From Colletotrichum lupini (taxonomy: Eukaryota > Ascomycota > Sordariomycetes > Glomerellales > Glomerellaceae): DNA of 64,000 bases. How positions within the stretch are numbered: position 1 is the stretch's first letter; every line of letters begins with the position of its first letter. The stretch covers positions 1,240,001 to 1,304,000 of the forward strand of contig NC_064682.1 in NCBI RefSeq assembly GCF_023278565.1, given 5' to 3'. The notes under the pieces were generated by a model. It was given only the letters and a program-made list of their open reading frames with translations. It had not been told where the DNA came from and ran no database searches. Positions 48,451 to 59,920 of the stretch are shown one piece after another. The position numbers and the translations under genes were made by a program.

Positions 48451-51109
48451 CGTCGTGGTTTCGGGACGGACGAGCCTACTGGATGGATGGGTGATTCAGG
48501 CGCGAACGGCGATCCGAACCACCGGCGCAGGGGTGGCGGGTGGTCGCAGAGGAGGAAGCAATTACGGAGTCAGGTTGGCGGATAACGAGCGAAGGGAAGC
48601 TGGATCGAGCTCGCGACTCCAGTCCTCCAAGTCCAATATAGTCCCCGAAAACTCGGTACTGGTAGTGTTGGCACAGGAGACTAGACGACGTTGACGGTGT
48701 CAGTCTTCAGCCTCTTGAGCGAGACGCATTCACCTCCTTGCAGACAGAGGCGCAGTCATAGTTCGTCTGTCCTGGCTTGGATGCGATGGTGTATCAGCGT
48801 CAGTTTGCGTCGGCGTCAGATGCGTGTGTGCAGGCGCGAGCGTTGGGAGTGGTGTTGGTTTTCGGTGGTGGTGGTAGTGGTGGTGGTAGTGGTGGTGGTA
48901 GTGGTGGAGGTAGTGGTGGAGGGATGGATGTCTTGGAGATTCGATGCAAGCTATTGGTAACGGTGCTTGCTGGGCATTAGACGGAGGATGTTGAAAGAAG
49001 AAAAACCCGAGTCATACGCCTGCCTGGAAGGAGTAATGAATGGACGAATACCTTGCAATAATAGTAAGGTATGGCGGGGAAGAGAGGTGGGAGGAAAGCA
49101 GTGGTGAGGATGGCAAAATCAGGTTCAGGATGACGGGATGAGAAAAAAAGAGATGGAAGGAAAAGAGGCAGCAGATAACGAATAGAGGTAATTGGAGAGC
49201 ATCTGTAAGCAGGTCGGGCAGGCACGAAAAACTGCTGGATGCCGTTAGCTGTGACCACTTCTTTTCTGCTCTTGTCGCATGCCTTGCCCGGTTCTTAGTA
49301 TGCGAGGTGGTATTACTCCCAGCTGCTTTTGGCGGCTGCGTGGGAGAACCTTGTCCATGCCATGCCAGTCAGTCCTCTATCTCTCTGTCTCGCTGTCTCT
49401 CCGTCCGTCTACGGCCTGGTTTGTTTGGACTTTGCATATCTCCTTCTCGTCATTTACTGCCATTCAAGTAACTACTAACCTGGTATCCTCATGCCGAGCT
49501 TCTCAAGTCATAGAACATCTTGCCAAGGAACAGCCGAAAACGCAGTAGTAGACACTGCGAATGCTCAGACATTCACAGTCCAAGGCCTTGGCTGCTGCTG
49601 CCAGCACTCCAGGACTCGGCCTCGTCTGCTGGGCCGTGCGGCTTTTTGCAAACACTAATCATTGTTACCCAACATCCAGGGTCAAGGACTCGGGACTCCA
49701 ATTTCAAGGATTTCAGCAGGACGAAAGCTCAGAGAATGGAGAGTGGACAGAGTCACCGCTCGGGCTGGCGCGCCCACTGCTGCAGGTTAGCCGTGTCAAT
49801 GTCATCCATCATGTCATCCTCGATGGATGATGATGGATCTTGGAAAAACGCACCAGGGTTGCTGCAGGCCATCGAGTAAGGGCAAGAAGGGGTCCAGTCC
49901 TCCCCTCCATCAGTGGTCTCTCCAATCCCCATCAAAGACGGATGCCTGCCCGGAAATCAATAATAATAGCCAAGGTATCAGAGATGGCTTCCGACTGCAT
50001 CAGCCCAGTGGCTGCTACCTCCGGGTCTTCGGAACAGACGGCTCATTGTCGACTCCCTGCCTCGTCTTCGTCTTCGTCGCTACTTTTGTCCTCTCGCCAT
50101 TCCTCCCTTTCTCTCTGTCTTGTCTCGTCTCGTCTGGACTCTGGGCAACCATCCCACATATCGACATCCACACGACATCCTTAGCACATCAGAAACCCTC
50201 CGAGTGCGTCTGATTGGGTCGTGGCAGACGCAAGGCGAAATGAAGCACTCCCATTCCAGAATCCAGAGATCCATCCGCCAGTGCTAATGGCCCCGTTTTC
50301 TCCGACCCCCACCATCCTTCTGACGCCGAGCTCGAGACGCCAGATTATGTGATTATGTCATCTCACACAGCGCCTGGCCAAGGAACGTGGCTTACATAAA
50401 TATCGTCAAACGCCTGGCTTATGTAACTACAATCACATGCATAGCACAAGCACATGCCATCGAACTCTGCACAACTAATGCAAACCTCACCACGAAGCAA
50501 ATGTCATTCCCATTCTCTAGCACTGGGATTCTACATCTCCAGTACCAACTGCAACTTTCCCAATAACGCAGTGCCTAGCGCAGATCATCCCATCATCCCA
50601 TCCTTTGCGACCATATCGTCTCGTCCCAACGGGACAAATGGAAGGATGAAAGGAAGACGAAACCAGCCAGGCAGATGGCTGCCCACATCCCTATGATCGC
50701 CGTTGGCCCCATCACCTGGTCCCTGATGAGACGAGACAAGAATTGCTCCGACTCGTTACACAGCGAACTTGACGCGACGACAACGGCAACGACAACGACA
50801 TGCGATACATGCCATAAACCGTCACGCACGCGGCGGCCCGCATCTGGCGTTGGAGCTTCAGAATCTGGGGCGATGTGGAATGTACCAGACCAGCGCATTG
50901 AGCTAGCTCCCTGAGAACACGAGGCGAGCGGCCCAACGCCGTACGGTTGCGGGATGTTGATCTCTGGCACATGCATGCTTGTCAACTTATCTCCACAGAC
51001 CCCATTTTTGCCGCATTTACGAGAACTGGCATCCTGAATGACCGTTGACATGCAAAAGGATAGCAAGCAGCCATCACGAACGAATACCACCACGGCAAAA
51101 GCAAAAGAT
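48451..51109. other. Intergenic, upstream of the disordered-protein gene; no gene seen
   Basis: 2.7 kb. The first ~0.5 kb is probably the 5' UTR and promoter of the 1270-residue gene and contains a GGT/AGT minisatellite. The rest has T/C-rich stretches and frames up to 185 codons (minus 50,593-51,150, which overlaps the tRNA) without convincing protein character. Confidence 0.45.
48864..48921 (+). repeat. 12-bp GGTGGTGGTAGT minisatellite
   Basis: About five units of GGTGGTGGTAGT with small changes, within about 0.5 kb upstream of the disordered-protein start codon. On the transcribed (minus) strand it reads as CCACC/ACTACC repeats in the presumed leader or promoter. Confidence 0.85.
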
Positions 51110-51191
51110 CGACGTTGGCCTGATTCGAACAGACGCTCCCGAAGGAACAAGATTTCTAGTCTTGCGCATTAGACCACTCTGCCACAACGCC
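51110..51191 (-). tRNA. tRNA-Ser (anticodon AGA)
   Basis: The minus strand folds as a class II tRNA: acceptor GGCGTTG pairs with CAACGTC, with discriminator G. The D-arm is TGGCAGAGTGGTCTAATGC-like, and the anticodon stem CAAGA/TCTTG encloses CTAGAAA with anticodon AGA (51,155-51,157). A long variable arm around TTCCTTCGGGAG and a T-loop TTCGAAT complete it. It has no intron. A TTTT run just past the 3' end (51,103-51,106) is the pol III terminator. The long variable arm and G discriminator are serine identity features. Confidence 0.97.
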
Positions 51192-51618
51192 AGTGGAAGG
51201 TACTGAAGCGAGTCCAGGATCCATGCTGACAGGCGAGAACTGAGAGCTCATGTACCGGCAACGATTGGGTGGCCCTGAGTCAAGATCCGCTGGCCCCACC
51301 GAGGGGGTATGCTCCGGGCGGGGCGCTCCGGTCTATCCCCGGAGCGTAGAAAGTTCCTTTTCAAGAAAACCTCCATGTCGCCGATAGACTTGGGCCTGTA
51401 CCGAGTAGGGTCCTATACAGACACAGCTTCTGGTCGTTATAGATTCCTGAAGGTACATGATCAAAATGGCATGGTTCAATGCCAGATCACATCTTGAAAC
51501 GTCGTGATGAGGAAATAATCAGCTGGAAGCAAGAGCTCTGAGCATCATATTTGCCTCTCAAAGGCAAAATATTGTCGAGCTATAGAAATAGGTCGGTCAC
51601 TACGCATTCTATCTACAC
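51192..51618. other. Intergenic, no gene seen
   Basis: About 430 bp between the tRNA-Ser 5' end and the stop of the next minus-strand gene. Nothing beyond a presumed 3' UTR is visible. Confidence 0.45.
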
Positions 51619-52425
51619 TCACCTTGTGGACTTCGGCTTGTTCACATGTCCAACCGATGCAGACGAATCATACTCTCGCCCCATCTCGTCGTTGCTCTCG
51701 AGGTTCCCAGCTTCGGCTGTCGCCCTCGAGGCATCAACAGCCGCCCTTCTCTGCAGCTTCCACTCCTCAGTGATGTATCCAGACCTAAACCCACCAGCCT
51801 CCAGATCCTGCTGGAAATCCATATTCGGCCCAACCAGCGCCGTCGCCATCTCCCTCGTCGAAGTCATCACCTGCTCAAGCAACTCCTCCTTCGCAATCTT
51901 CAAGTCCCGGACCAGGTTTCCCACAACATTCATCTCCATCCCGCCGTCCCCAAAGTGCCGCCGAAGCGCCCCCTCAATCCCATTCCACACCCCGTCCGTC
52001 GTCTTCGCCATCCCCTGAACATACCCCAGCGCAGCATCCCACATGTCGCGATACACCCGGTTCATAAACTCCATCTGCCCCAAATCCGCGCGCCGCGTCA
52101 GGTCCTCGATGATAGTCTTCATACGCTCCGAGTACTCGCCCCTACGCTCCGCCTGCGCCTCGCTGTCGAGGTAGCCGAGCCGGTGCCGGACGCGGCAGTC
52201 CGCGCAGAGCTTGTGGGCGCGCTTGGCGTACTCGTCGCGGTGGAGGGCTTTGGCGCTGCGCTCGTCTTCGAAGCCGGCCCAGACGGCGCGGCAGTTGTGT
52301 TGCGGGAGGCCTGGGAGGGCCATGTGGTTGCATTCGCGCTGCTCGAGGTAGTCTGCAAAGTAGTCGCCGCAGCCGCCGTTTTCGGGGCTGAGGCAGCGTT
52401 GGAGGGCGAAGACTTTCATGCACAT
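51619..52425 (-). CDS. Cys-rich hypothetical protein
   Basis: 268 residues in one exon. The open frame extends to 52,890, but the part before the ATG at 52,423-52,425 is low-quality leader-like sequence, so I start at MCMKVFALQR. The N-terminal 80 residues have Cys at 2, 11, 19, 32, 45, 74 and 77 and a His at 34, ending in LCADCRVRH, which suggests a zinc-binding fold. The remainder is helical and charged (YSERMKTIIEDLTRRADLG and LVRDLKIAKEELLEQVMTS), possibly coiled coil. The family is not recognised. The minus-strand gene at the left window edge also has N-terminal CxxC pairs, but I see no clear homology between them. Confidence 0.72.
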   Translation of the reverse strand: MCMKVFALQRCLSPENGGCGDYFADYLEQRECNHMALPGLPQHNCRAVWAGFEDERSAKALHRDEYAKRAHKLCADCRVRHRLGYLDSEAQAERRGEYSERMKTIIEDLTRRADLGQMEFMNRVYRDMWDAALGYVQGMAKTTDGVWNGIEGALRRHFGDGGMEMNVVGNLVRDLKIAKEELLEQVMTSTREMATALVGPNMDFQQDLEAGGFRSGYITEEWKLQRRAAVDASRATAEAGNLESNDEMGREYDSSASVGHVNKPKSTR

Positions 52426-54227
52426 TGCTGGGTTTTCTGCGGTTTCTGTGAGTTTTTGGTGGGAGATGGGGTTGGGTACCTTGGATGAGTCTCTCTTGGG
52501 TCGGTTGTTGATCGTAGATTTGGAGTTTCTTGCAGTGGATGTGTGGCTTTCTTGTAATGCGAGGTGATGTGAGTGATGTACAGTCAACGGTCTGCGGTTT
52601 GGGAGAAGGCAGCAACTCGCTCCTGATATATGCCAATGAGTCGAGTCCTGGCGCGGCCCCCTGGCTTCGGGAAAGAATACCAAAGAATCTCGAGACAAGG
52701 TTCGCTGAGACAGAAGGCGTCTAATATTGACAATTTGCTTGTCCAACACAAAGGCGCTTATCGAGGTCAGAGCACGACGAGACAGCACGGACAAAGGGGT
52801 ACTAGACGTCCGCCCTTTACCGCGAGTAGCATCGCTTGTCGTCGAATCTCCAAGAAGAAGGTACACAACATGCCGAGTCAAGGTATTCAAGGGCTCGAGG
52901 CGGTCTGTGTCCAGTTGATCTGAGCTCGGTGCCTGATCTGGGGCTGTTGCTTCGTCTGCCTGTTCTGTTCCACTGTTTTCGACTTCATTGCAGAATAATG
53001 CCTTGATGAACTTGACCGTGTACCTATCAAGGTGTTCTTTGACGGTGTTGTCTTATTGCTCACACTCTCTAGGCAACTCCGGAAACTGAACCGAGTCAAT
53101 GAGAATGAACTTTCCTAGATCCCTGGAAGAGACGATCAAGGACGAAGAGAACGGAGATAGGGGGGGATCGAGCTATAAACAGAGTGCTCTCACCCAAAAC
53201 CTTTGGTTTACTTCCCTAGCTTGAGATCGCGATGATCTCCAGCACCGCCCTCTCCTACAAAGCCATCGATAGAAGCTTTCTTTATATGGGAAACCCTAGT
53301 TAAAAGTGCTCTACACCTAACTAAGCCTCACCAATTAGTCGTTTCAGAGGCTTCTCTCATAACAAAATCGAGAAACCTGTTGTCGCGGATAAGATCAAAC
53401 ATGTTCAGAGCATGTCTAGCACCTATCATCGTCGAATTCCGACTCCGAAGGTACCTTTGGCGTCGGAAGCATAAGATTCGGCGCCGAAGGATCTTTCGCA
53501 GTTCGTCAGAGCGGGCTTGGTTTGGGTCGACATGGGGATAGGCAAACTGTTCCTTTCAACGTAGGTATTGAATGGGAAGGTACGTACTAGTACAATAGGC
53601 ATTGACCCTATCTTAGGTCCCAAATTTATATCATTTACTGACAATAGCACCTAGCACGAAGAAACGCTCTTCCACACCGATAAAAAGCGTGAAACTCTTC
53701 AGCGCCGCCAAAGTTCTCTTGAAAGGCTGGTGTGGCGGCTAGAATACTCGAGTTCTGGATTCGAAGACTTGTAGACAACAGACAATACTTCATGTCTCTT
53801 CGGTATTCCAGTACGGCTGTCACGTATACCTGGTGGGATATGATCCAATAGTCAACGCAGGGTATAGACAGGGGAGGGAAGTATATCGGCAATCAACAAT
53901 GTTCAGAGGTAAATCAGTCTGATTCGGACGTCAGGATCGATTACAGATGTTGGAACAATGTTCGCTCGTCAACACAAGGCGTGATGAAGAGCCACAATAC
54001 CCAGTACAACTACTCAGAAAGTAAAAGGTTTCTCAGGAAACTCTCCATTATAGCAAGAACAAATGACACAGTTAAAAAAAAGAAGAAAAATAAAAAAATC
54101 ATGAGCTTTGGCTGGAATACCTTGTGAGGGCAATTCCAAACTCCAGCTTTGATAGCAGACCTTAGAGTGACCTGCATCTAAACCATCTCAGGCTACAAGT
54201 ATTTAAGCTGGCTTCAATATCTCCTCC
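52426..54227. other. Intergenic, promoter of the Cys-rich gene and NLR 3' side; no gene seen
   Basis: 1.8 kb with no convincing gene. Short frames (60-97 codons) on both strands are not protein-like. A run of A/AAG near 54,070-54,100 lies on the downstream side of the NLR gene. Confidence 0.45.
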
Positions 54228-57205
54228 TTACCAGACTGGATTTGGTTTCTCAGTCTTCTCCAGAGATTGTAAGAACTCGCCATCGACTTGCGATGTCTCT
54301 TCTCCAATGCTTATACTCAGGACAAGCGAAGACTCTAGTCCGGATCGCTTTTCGTAGTAGTCTGGAAAGAAACCTACGCCGGGCTGCCAGACCCCCACCT
54401 GCGGTTCTTCGATCTTGTGAGAAAATTGGGTTGAGCGAGATCCCTGTGTACTAGAAGGTGATCCCAGCGAAGAAGGACGTGACGGAGAGCACTCTTCCAG
54501 GACTTTTAGCAGAAGGTTCGCGACATCTTCGTGACCACTTAAACGTGCCCAATCAAGTGGAGTAGTTCCATCCATTCCATCCTTCACATCGATCGGAGCT
54601 CCGTTGCTTAACAACACCTTGACCACATCAAGACTGCCCTGACTCGCAGCGCTATGTAATGGCGATACACCGTTGAAGTCCTGCTTGCCTGGTTCAGCGC
54701 CCGCAAGTATGAGGCGTTTAATGATCGTGATGTGCTCTCTTATGGCTGCAGCGTGTAGGGCCGTTCCTCCAAAGCGGCTGCCCGGAGCATTGATCATTTC
54801 GGGTGTTGCCGACTGAAGCAAAGTCTCCACTACCTCATCTAGACCTATAGACGAAGCATAGTAGAGTGATGTAGCGTGTCGCGGATACACGTCCCACTTG
54901 AATGAGGCATCTGCGTTAAAGACCTGGACCCAAGACATGAAGTTTTGCCGACCAGATTTCGACCAGAGCCGCATGGCCAGTTCCTGGGTCTCTTCACTGT
55001 AGTCTGCGTTGCGAGCATGGTAGAACCAGTATTTGGTTGCGTACTTGAGAAGCGGGAACTGCTTCAGTCGAGACAGGTACTCCTTCTGGGTACTAGAGGG
55101 ACCATCAGAAAAGGGCGATAGCAACAGGTAGGTAAGGCAGTCCTGAGCTAGCTCTTGATGGCTTGAACCTGGACGAAGGGAAAACTTTGCGGTTTCCGGG
55201 ACTTCGACTATCTCAGCAGAGACGAGATAGTCTCGAACTGAGAGATGAGAAAGCATCACATGACCGTCAGTTGAGACGGTGATGAGGCTTTTCCCAATCA
55301 CCAAGATGTCTTGCGGACTTCGAAGGCGTGATTCGTCGTCAATGACAGCGTTCCCCTTCTCGATGGCCAGTGCCTCCCATAGCTCATGTAGAGTGATGGG
55401 TACCGGTGAGAACGCAAGCCAAGTCAAGGTCTTCAGGATGAGAGGGATGTCTGAGGGCGGCACTTTCAGTAGGGATCGGCCATAAGTCTCATCTAGCCCA
55501 TTTGGAAGCTTTTGCAGAGACTTCTTGATGTCGCGAATGGTTCTACACTGACTCAAAGAGTCGAGCTGGCATGCTGCCCATTGGAATCTGGTAGAAGCAA
55601 TCAGCAAAACGAAATTTGGTGCTGGAAATCCACTTACATCCCACAGGACCTTGATAAGAGTGATTTCTGAATGCTCTCTTTTAACCCTGAAGATAGCCAA
55701 CTCAGGTCAGCGTCGGATTCGAGTCGTGAACTGACGTATCGTTGTATGTCTTCGTCAGCATCTGATAAGTGATCTTCCATGGAGATGCGTCGGGCGCTAG
55801 AAAATGCCCGTTGAATGTGTACGTCGTTGCGGCTTGTCGCAAAGATCTTGATCGCTGTTGTGGGATCGATTAGGCTGGCCAAATACTCCGCTACTGCCTT
55901 ACAATCCGAGACTTCATCAACGGCATCAATGAAGAGGTAAACCCTCTTTGTTGCAGCGATAGACGCGATGGTACCACTTAGCAGCTCGACAGTCGGAGGG
56001 TATCCGAAGTTTTGTTCCATGCTGGCCTTATGTGCGCTCGATAAATCTTTGGGGAGGTCATGCAAATGAGCGCACAACTGTGCTAGCATTGTTCCTAATA
56101 CATTGGTCAAGATCTGTGTATCAGGGTCACGAAAGTCACAGTAGGCAAAGGCGGAAAGAGAGTCTTGTTGTTCCAGCGCGGCAACTGAGTCGATGGCCTG
56201 ACCTCTGTCTAGGTTATTAGCCACTGAGCATCGTGCTCCCAGATATATACTATTACTTACATCATGACCGTTTTCCCACAACCGGCTGAATCATCTCGTC
56301 AGAATTGCTTTAGTCATTTGAAACAACAATAGAAGGTCATACTCACGGGGTCCAGTCAGCCACAGCAAGTTGGCGTCGCCTTTCAACCACTCCTGAAACT
56401 CTTGGCCAGCGAGTAGCCAATCCGAAGTCCCATTTTGGTGGGACTTTAGAGCTCTATCGTGAGCTTGGCCCGGTCTCAGGGGAGAAAGCCAGTCAACCAC
56501 TGCCTTCTGTTGCTCGTCTGCAAGTTGTCAGAATACATGATAGAATGCCGCCTCTATCTACCCTGTTCACTTGTACCTAGTATTGCTGTGCTCAGATTGC
56601 TATCTATACGTTCAAGCTGCTCCCGAGAGTCATTCATCTTGTAGTCAAGCGAAATGGTCAGTCGCTCAACATTGCGCAGTGTCACTCTAAGTCATCGGGA
56701 TGTTGTCAGGAACAATCTCATGAATTTGGGCGAAAGCTTAAACTGACGCGTTGTGAGAAGTTATGGCTAGTTGCAAGCCTTCTTTGCAGCGCTGCAAATT
56801 GGCAATGGACTCTTTCGTGTCGTTGAGCTTTAGCTTCCACGATATCGAGTTCACTAAAGCCTTTGTCTTTGAGTCTAATAGATTGGGAATCAGCTCGGAC
56901 TTAATTCGAGCTTCGAGGGCCTGGAGTTGAGATAAGCAAGTTGCAAGCGCAGGCTTTATTTTCGCGGATAGCTCGAGTGAAGTATCGCCGTGGTCCGGCA
57001 CTGGGGATTCAACTAAGTTTCCCTGATCGAGGACTGACTGAACTGCTTCGATGAGGTTTCGAACATCGCGGACTTCCTCAATTATCTGTATCAACGACCA
57101 AGTGATCTTCTTCATCCCTGATCGCACGTCGTAACAGAAGGCAAGGATTGAGGAAGCAACCTGCAGCGCGGCCAGAACGCCCATGCTAATACTTAAGGGG
57201 TCCAT
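54228..57205 (-). CDS. NLR-type STAND protein: HELO-like N-domain, NACHT, ankyrin repeats
   Basis: Probable intracellular receptor that oligomerises on ligand sensing, as fungal NLRs do in incompatibility and immune-like cell death. Six exons: complement(join(54228..55587, 55638..56204, 56261..56285, 56347..56517, 56577..56686, 56748..57205)), 896 residues. The five introns (50-61 nt) have good donors (GTCAGT, GTACAA, GTGAGT, GTAAGT, GTAAGT) and every junction keeps frame. The start MDPLSISMGVLAALQVASSI is typical of the helical N-terminal domains (HELO-like) of fungal STAND proteins. The P-loop LTGPPGCGKTVM at about 244-254 is built partly from a 25-nt exon. Walker B YLFIDAVDEV is at about 344-353. 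GIFQWAACQLDSL marks the NACHT end. A winged-helix-like region precedes three to four ankyrin repeats at about 682-806 (GGTALHAAA, GVSPLHSAA, GTTPLDWAR). It is divergent from a HET-domain gene. Confidence 0.92.
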
Positions 57206-58483
57206 TTGAAAAGCATCGAACGATCAAGACTTCAAAAGCAAGTTCTTGACTGTGGTAAAATCAAGCAAGTAAATAGCAGCAACTTTGACAACTTGGTGAC
57301 AGGCAATAGAGCTGTTTATGCTTGACGGAGGACTTCCATAGTGATTGCAGCACAGTTTCCCGAGAAGCTGAGGAGGGGACTGTTCATGGGTGGCTCAATT
57401 TGGATAGCACACCGGTGGGAGCCCAGGTGGAAGCCCGTGTGGCGGTTCGCTTCTACCCTGGGAGGCTGTGGACCTGTGGTTCAATGTTACACAGAGGAGC
57501 AGGCAGACCTATGACGAGCCAAGCTCACCATCCAACATGAAAATACATGTACCAACATCCAACAAGCTGCACTTCATCACCTGCATGCCGTATTGGCCAT
57601 GCAAGACCTTACGAGAAGACAGAGAGTCCTTGTCCAGGGTGCGTCGGCGGTAAAAGCAATATTCCCCTTAGTTAAACGGGGGGCGAAGGTACATGTAGAG
57701 TGAGACGGGATGCAGCGTGGCTAACGATAAGCATGTTTACCAATAAACAAAACGGGTATTCCTGGGTGATCAGAAGACTTGAGACCTGACTGAACAGCTG
57801 GTACTCTTGCATGTGAAGTGGAAAAACCCCGGCTGACCTCCAATTCTGCCCTGTCTTCTTTGAGATGTCTAGACGATAGGGAAAGAGATAATGATTGCCG
57901 ATGTGGAAGCAGGCTGGCATTCCAGGATCAGTCTTCCTTGCAAAGCGCCCACCTCATTGGCGTTGAGGCACTAAATCTGGAAATTGATTCCCTGCCTTTT
58001 GAAAGACTCATTGGATAGACTTCTCGGACTCTGAGTCCTAATGGCACACTGCCACTTACCACATCGGCTTCCAACCATCGACCACCCCATGCCATGTGTG
58101 TGAGGGATCTTTCAGCTACATGCAAGGCCTTCACAGCCCGGTATCTGCAATGCTGCCAGCATAATGCGCTGAATCATCGCTTGCGCAAGATGGAAATTGG
58201 CCAGCAGGAGGCGTAGATTCTGAGACCCCAGCCCCTCTGACTCTCTTATATCAAGAGCGGTGCCTCGTTTTACTCCGCCCTCCTGGCCACTCAAGTGCTT
58301 TGTACACTTTGTCCGGCATTCCACTCTGGCTGCAGCGCTCTACCGCCCACTCATAATTCGACTTTGTTGTGGTCGGGGTTTACCTCGTCCAACATTCAGC
58401 CTTGATTTGCTGCCTCATTCCCCAAAAGGAAAATCAAATTTCTCACGTACATATATCCTCGAGCGCTCCGAGGCATACAGGAA
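57206..58483. promoter_or_regulatory. Shared upstream region of the NLR and HET genes
   Basis: A 1.28-kb interval between divergent start codons, so it must contain both promoters. No gene or repeat is visible. Short frames on either strand lack protein character. Confidence 0.55.
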
Positions 58484-59920
58484 ATGTCGCTCGAACGATT
58501 CGAGTCCCCAGAGCCGATGTCCGAGGCAGGTTCTTTACGAGAAGAAGCCATGCAATACCACAACGAACAAAGGCAAATCGCCTCTGCTGGAAAGCTTCCG
58601 AATGGCACCAGCACATCCAGGAAACGAGGCTTTGGGACAGTGGAGCCCACGCCTGCCACTCCAGCAAAAAGACAACAAACAGGGTTCATTGACGGCCCGC
58701 ACACACGAAAAGACCAGTTGACTAAGGGGCAGCAGCTACTCAGGGCAGCCAACTTATACGAGAAGCGATACGACTACAAAGATTGCCCGATAGATCAGGG
58801 TGAGATTCGTCTCATGTTACTTAAACGGAATCCCAACCGATTTGCAGAAGTCATTATCGAGTTGAAGTCATTCCCAATCCAAGAGATCGTGGAAAACCCC
58901 GAGGATTTCAAGTTCACAGCTCTTTCATACAACTGGGGCACCGGAGACCAGAACAAGATCGTTCTCGTCGATATGCTTCAGGATAACGAGCCGCCAAGTG
59001 TACCGGTAATGCACGACTTTTCAGAAGTCGCGACTCAGTTCAACCGAAAAATGAAGCGATTAAGCGTGAAACCAAATTTATACGCTTTTCTCCAGGAATT
59101 CCGACAGCCGGACAAAGAGGTGGCCATCTGGGTAGATCGTATTTGCATCAATCAAAAAGACAACAAGGAGAAGCAGGACCAGGTCGCGATCATGGGTCAA
59201 ATATACTCAACCGCAGCCAATGTCGCCATTTGGCTAGGCCCAGCAGACGAGCACGGCAAGACTGACAGAGCAATGGACTTCATCAGCTTCATACTTCAAG
59301 ACGACACGGGTGAGAAGTTCAAAGAAAGGTACGCGACAAATTGGTCGGAGCTTCTGCATCTCATGCGGCGTCGATGGTTCTCTCGGCGATGGATCATTCA
59401 AGAACTTGCTTTAGCAAAGAGTGCCGAGGTGCGCTGCGGCTCAAAGAAGGTCAATTGGAGGGACTTTTCAGATGCTGTTAGCATTTTCGCACTCCGATTC
59501 GACAGCATCCTCAAAGACATCAAGCGAGACCCGAAATTAGAGAAGTCGCTGGAAGGAATTAAGGATATGAAGCCACTTGGTGCCCGGATCTTGGTCGACG
59601 TTCTATCCAACACATTCCAACGACAGGTCGACGGAAATATATATGCTCCCCGGCAAGGACTCGAGAGTCTGATCTCATCATTGTCTACATTCGAAACGTC
59701 CGATCCTAGAGACACTATATACACGCTCCTCAACCTTGCCAAGGAGACATGTAAACTGCCATCAAGCAACAGTGTGCAACAACGTCGACAAAGCATGCAA
59801 GAGGGAAACCCTCCGCCCGAACCAGACTACAGCATTGACTTGCTCCAAGTGTACACTAACTATCGGATTAGAAGTCTAATTCGACCGCGGCATACAGCCG
59901 ACTGCGCAGGGGCCAATTAG
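58484..59920 (+). CDS. HET-domain protein, 3' end truncated at a repeat
   Basis: Member of the heterokaryon-incompatibility (HET, PF06985) family, whose HET domain triggers cell death after non-self recognition. The open frame gives 478 residues. The HET blocks are clear: FTALSYNWGTGDQ at about 144-156, VAIWVDRICINQKDN at 213-227, QVAIMGQIYSTAANVAIWLG at 233-252, and RRWFSRRWIIQELALA following. A disordered N-terminal extension of ~75 residues precedes it. After DYSIDLLQVYTNY, where such proteins normally continue for 100-300 residues, the last 18 residues (from about 59,864) are unlike a HET protein and the RIP block starts at about 59,920. I infer that a transposon removed or displaced the 3' part, so the gene may be a pseudogene or may encode a short HET-only protein. 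Confidence 0.85.
   Translation: MSLERFESPEPMSEAGSLREEAMQYHNEQRQIASAGKLPNGTSTSRKRGFGTVEPTPATPAKRQQTGFIDGPHTRKDQLTKGQQLLRAANLYEKRYDYKDCPIDQGEIRLMLLKRNPNRFAEVIIELKSFPIQEIVENPEDFKFTALSYNWGTGDQNKIVLVDMLQDNEPPSVPVMHDFSEVATQFNRKMKRLSVKPNLYAFLQEFRQPDKEVAIWVDRICINQKDNKEKQDQVAIMGQIYSTAANVAIWLGPADEHGKTDRAMDFISFILQDDTGEKFKERYATNWSELLHLMRRRWFSRRWIIQELALAKSAEVRCGSKKVNWRDFSDAVSIFALRFDSILKDIKRDPKLEKSLEGIKDMKPLGARILVDVLSNTFQRQVDGNIYAPRQGLESLISSLSTFETSDPRDTIYTLLNLAKETCKLPSSNSVQQRRQSMQEGNPPPEPDYSIDLLQVYTNYRIRSLIRPRHTADCAGAN

Noticed and set aside
51619..52890. 423-residue start for the Cys-rich protein
   Set aside because: The extra 155 residues are low-quality leader-like sequence; the compact Cys-rich start at 52,425 is more plausible.
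59868..59880. GATTAGAAGTC as a primer-binding site for the anticodon arm of tRNA-Arg(UCU)
   Set aside because: Eleven-base complementarity only, with flanks not matching; too short to claim, though it lies at the repeat junction.
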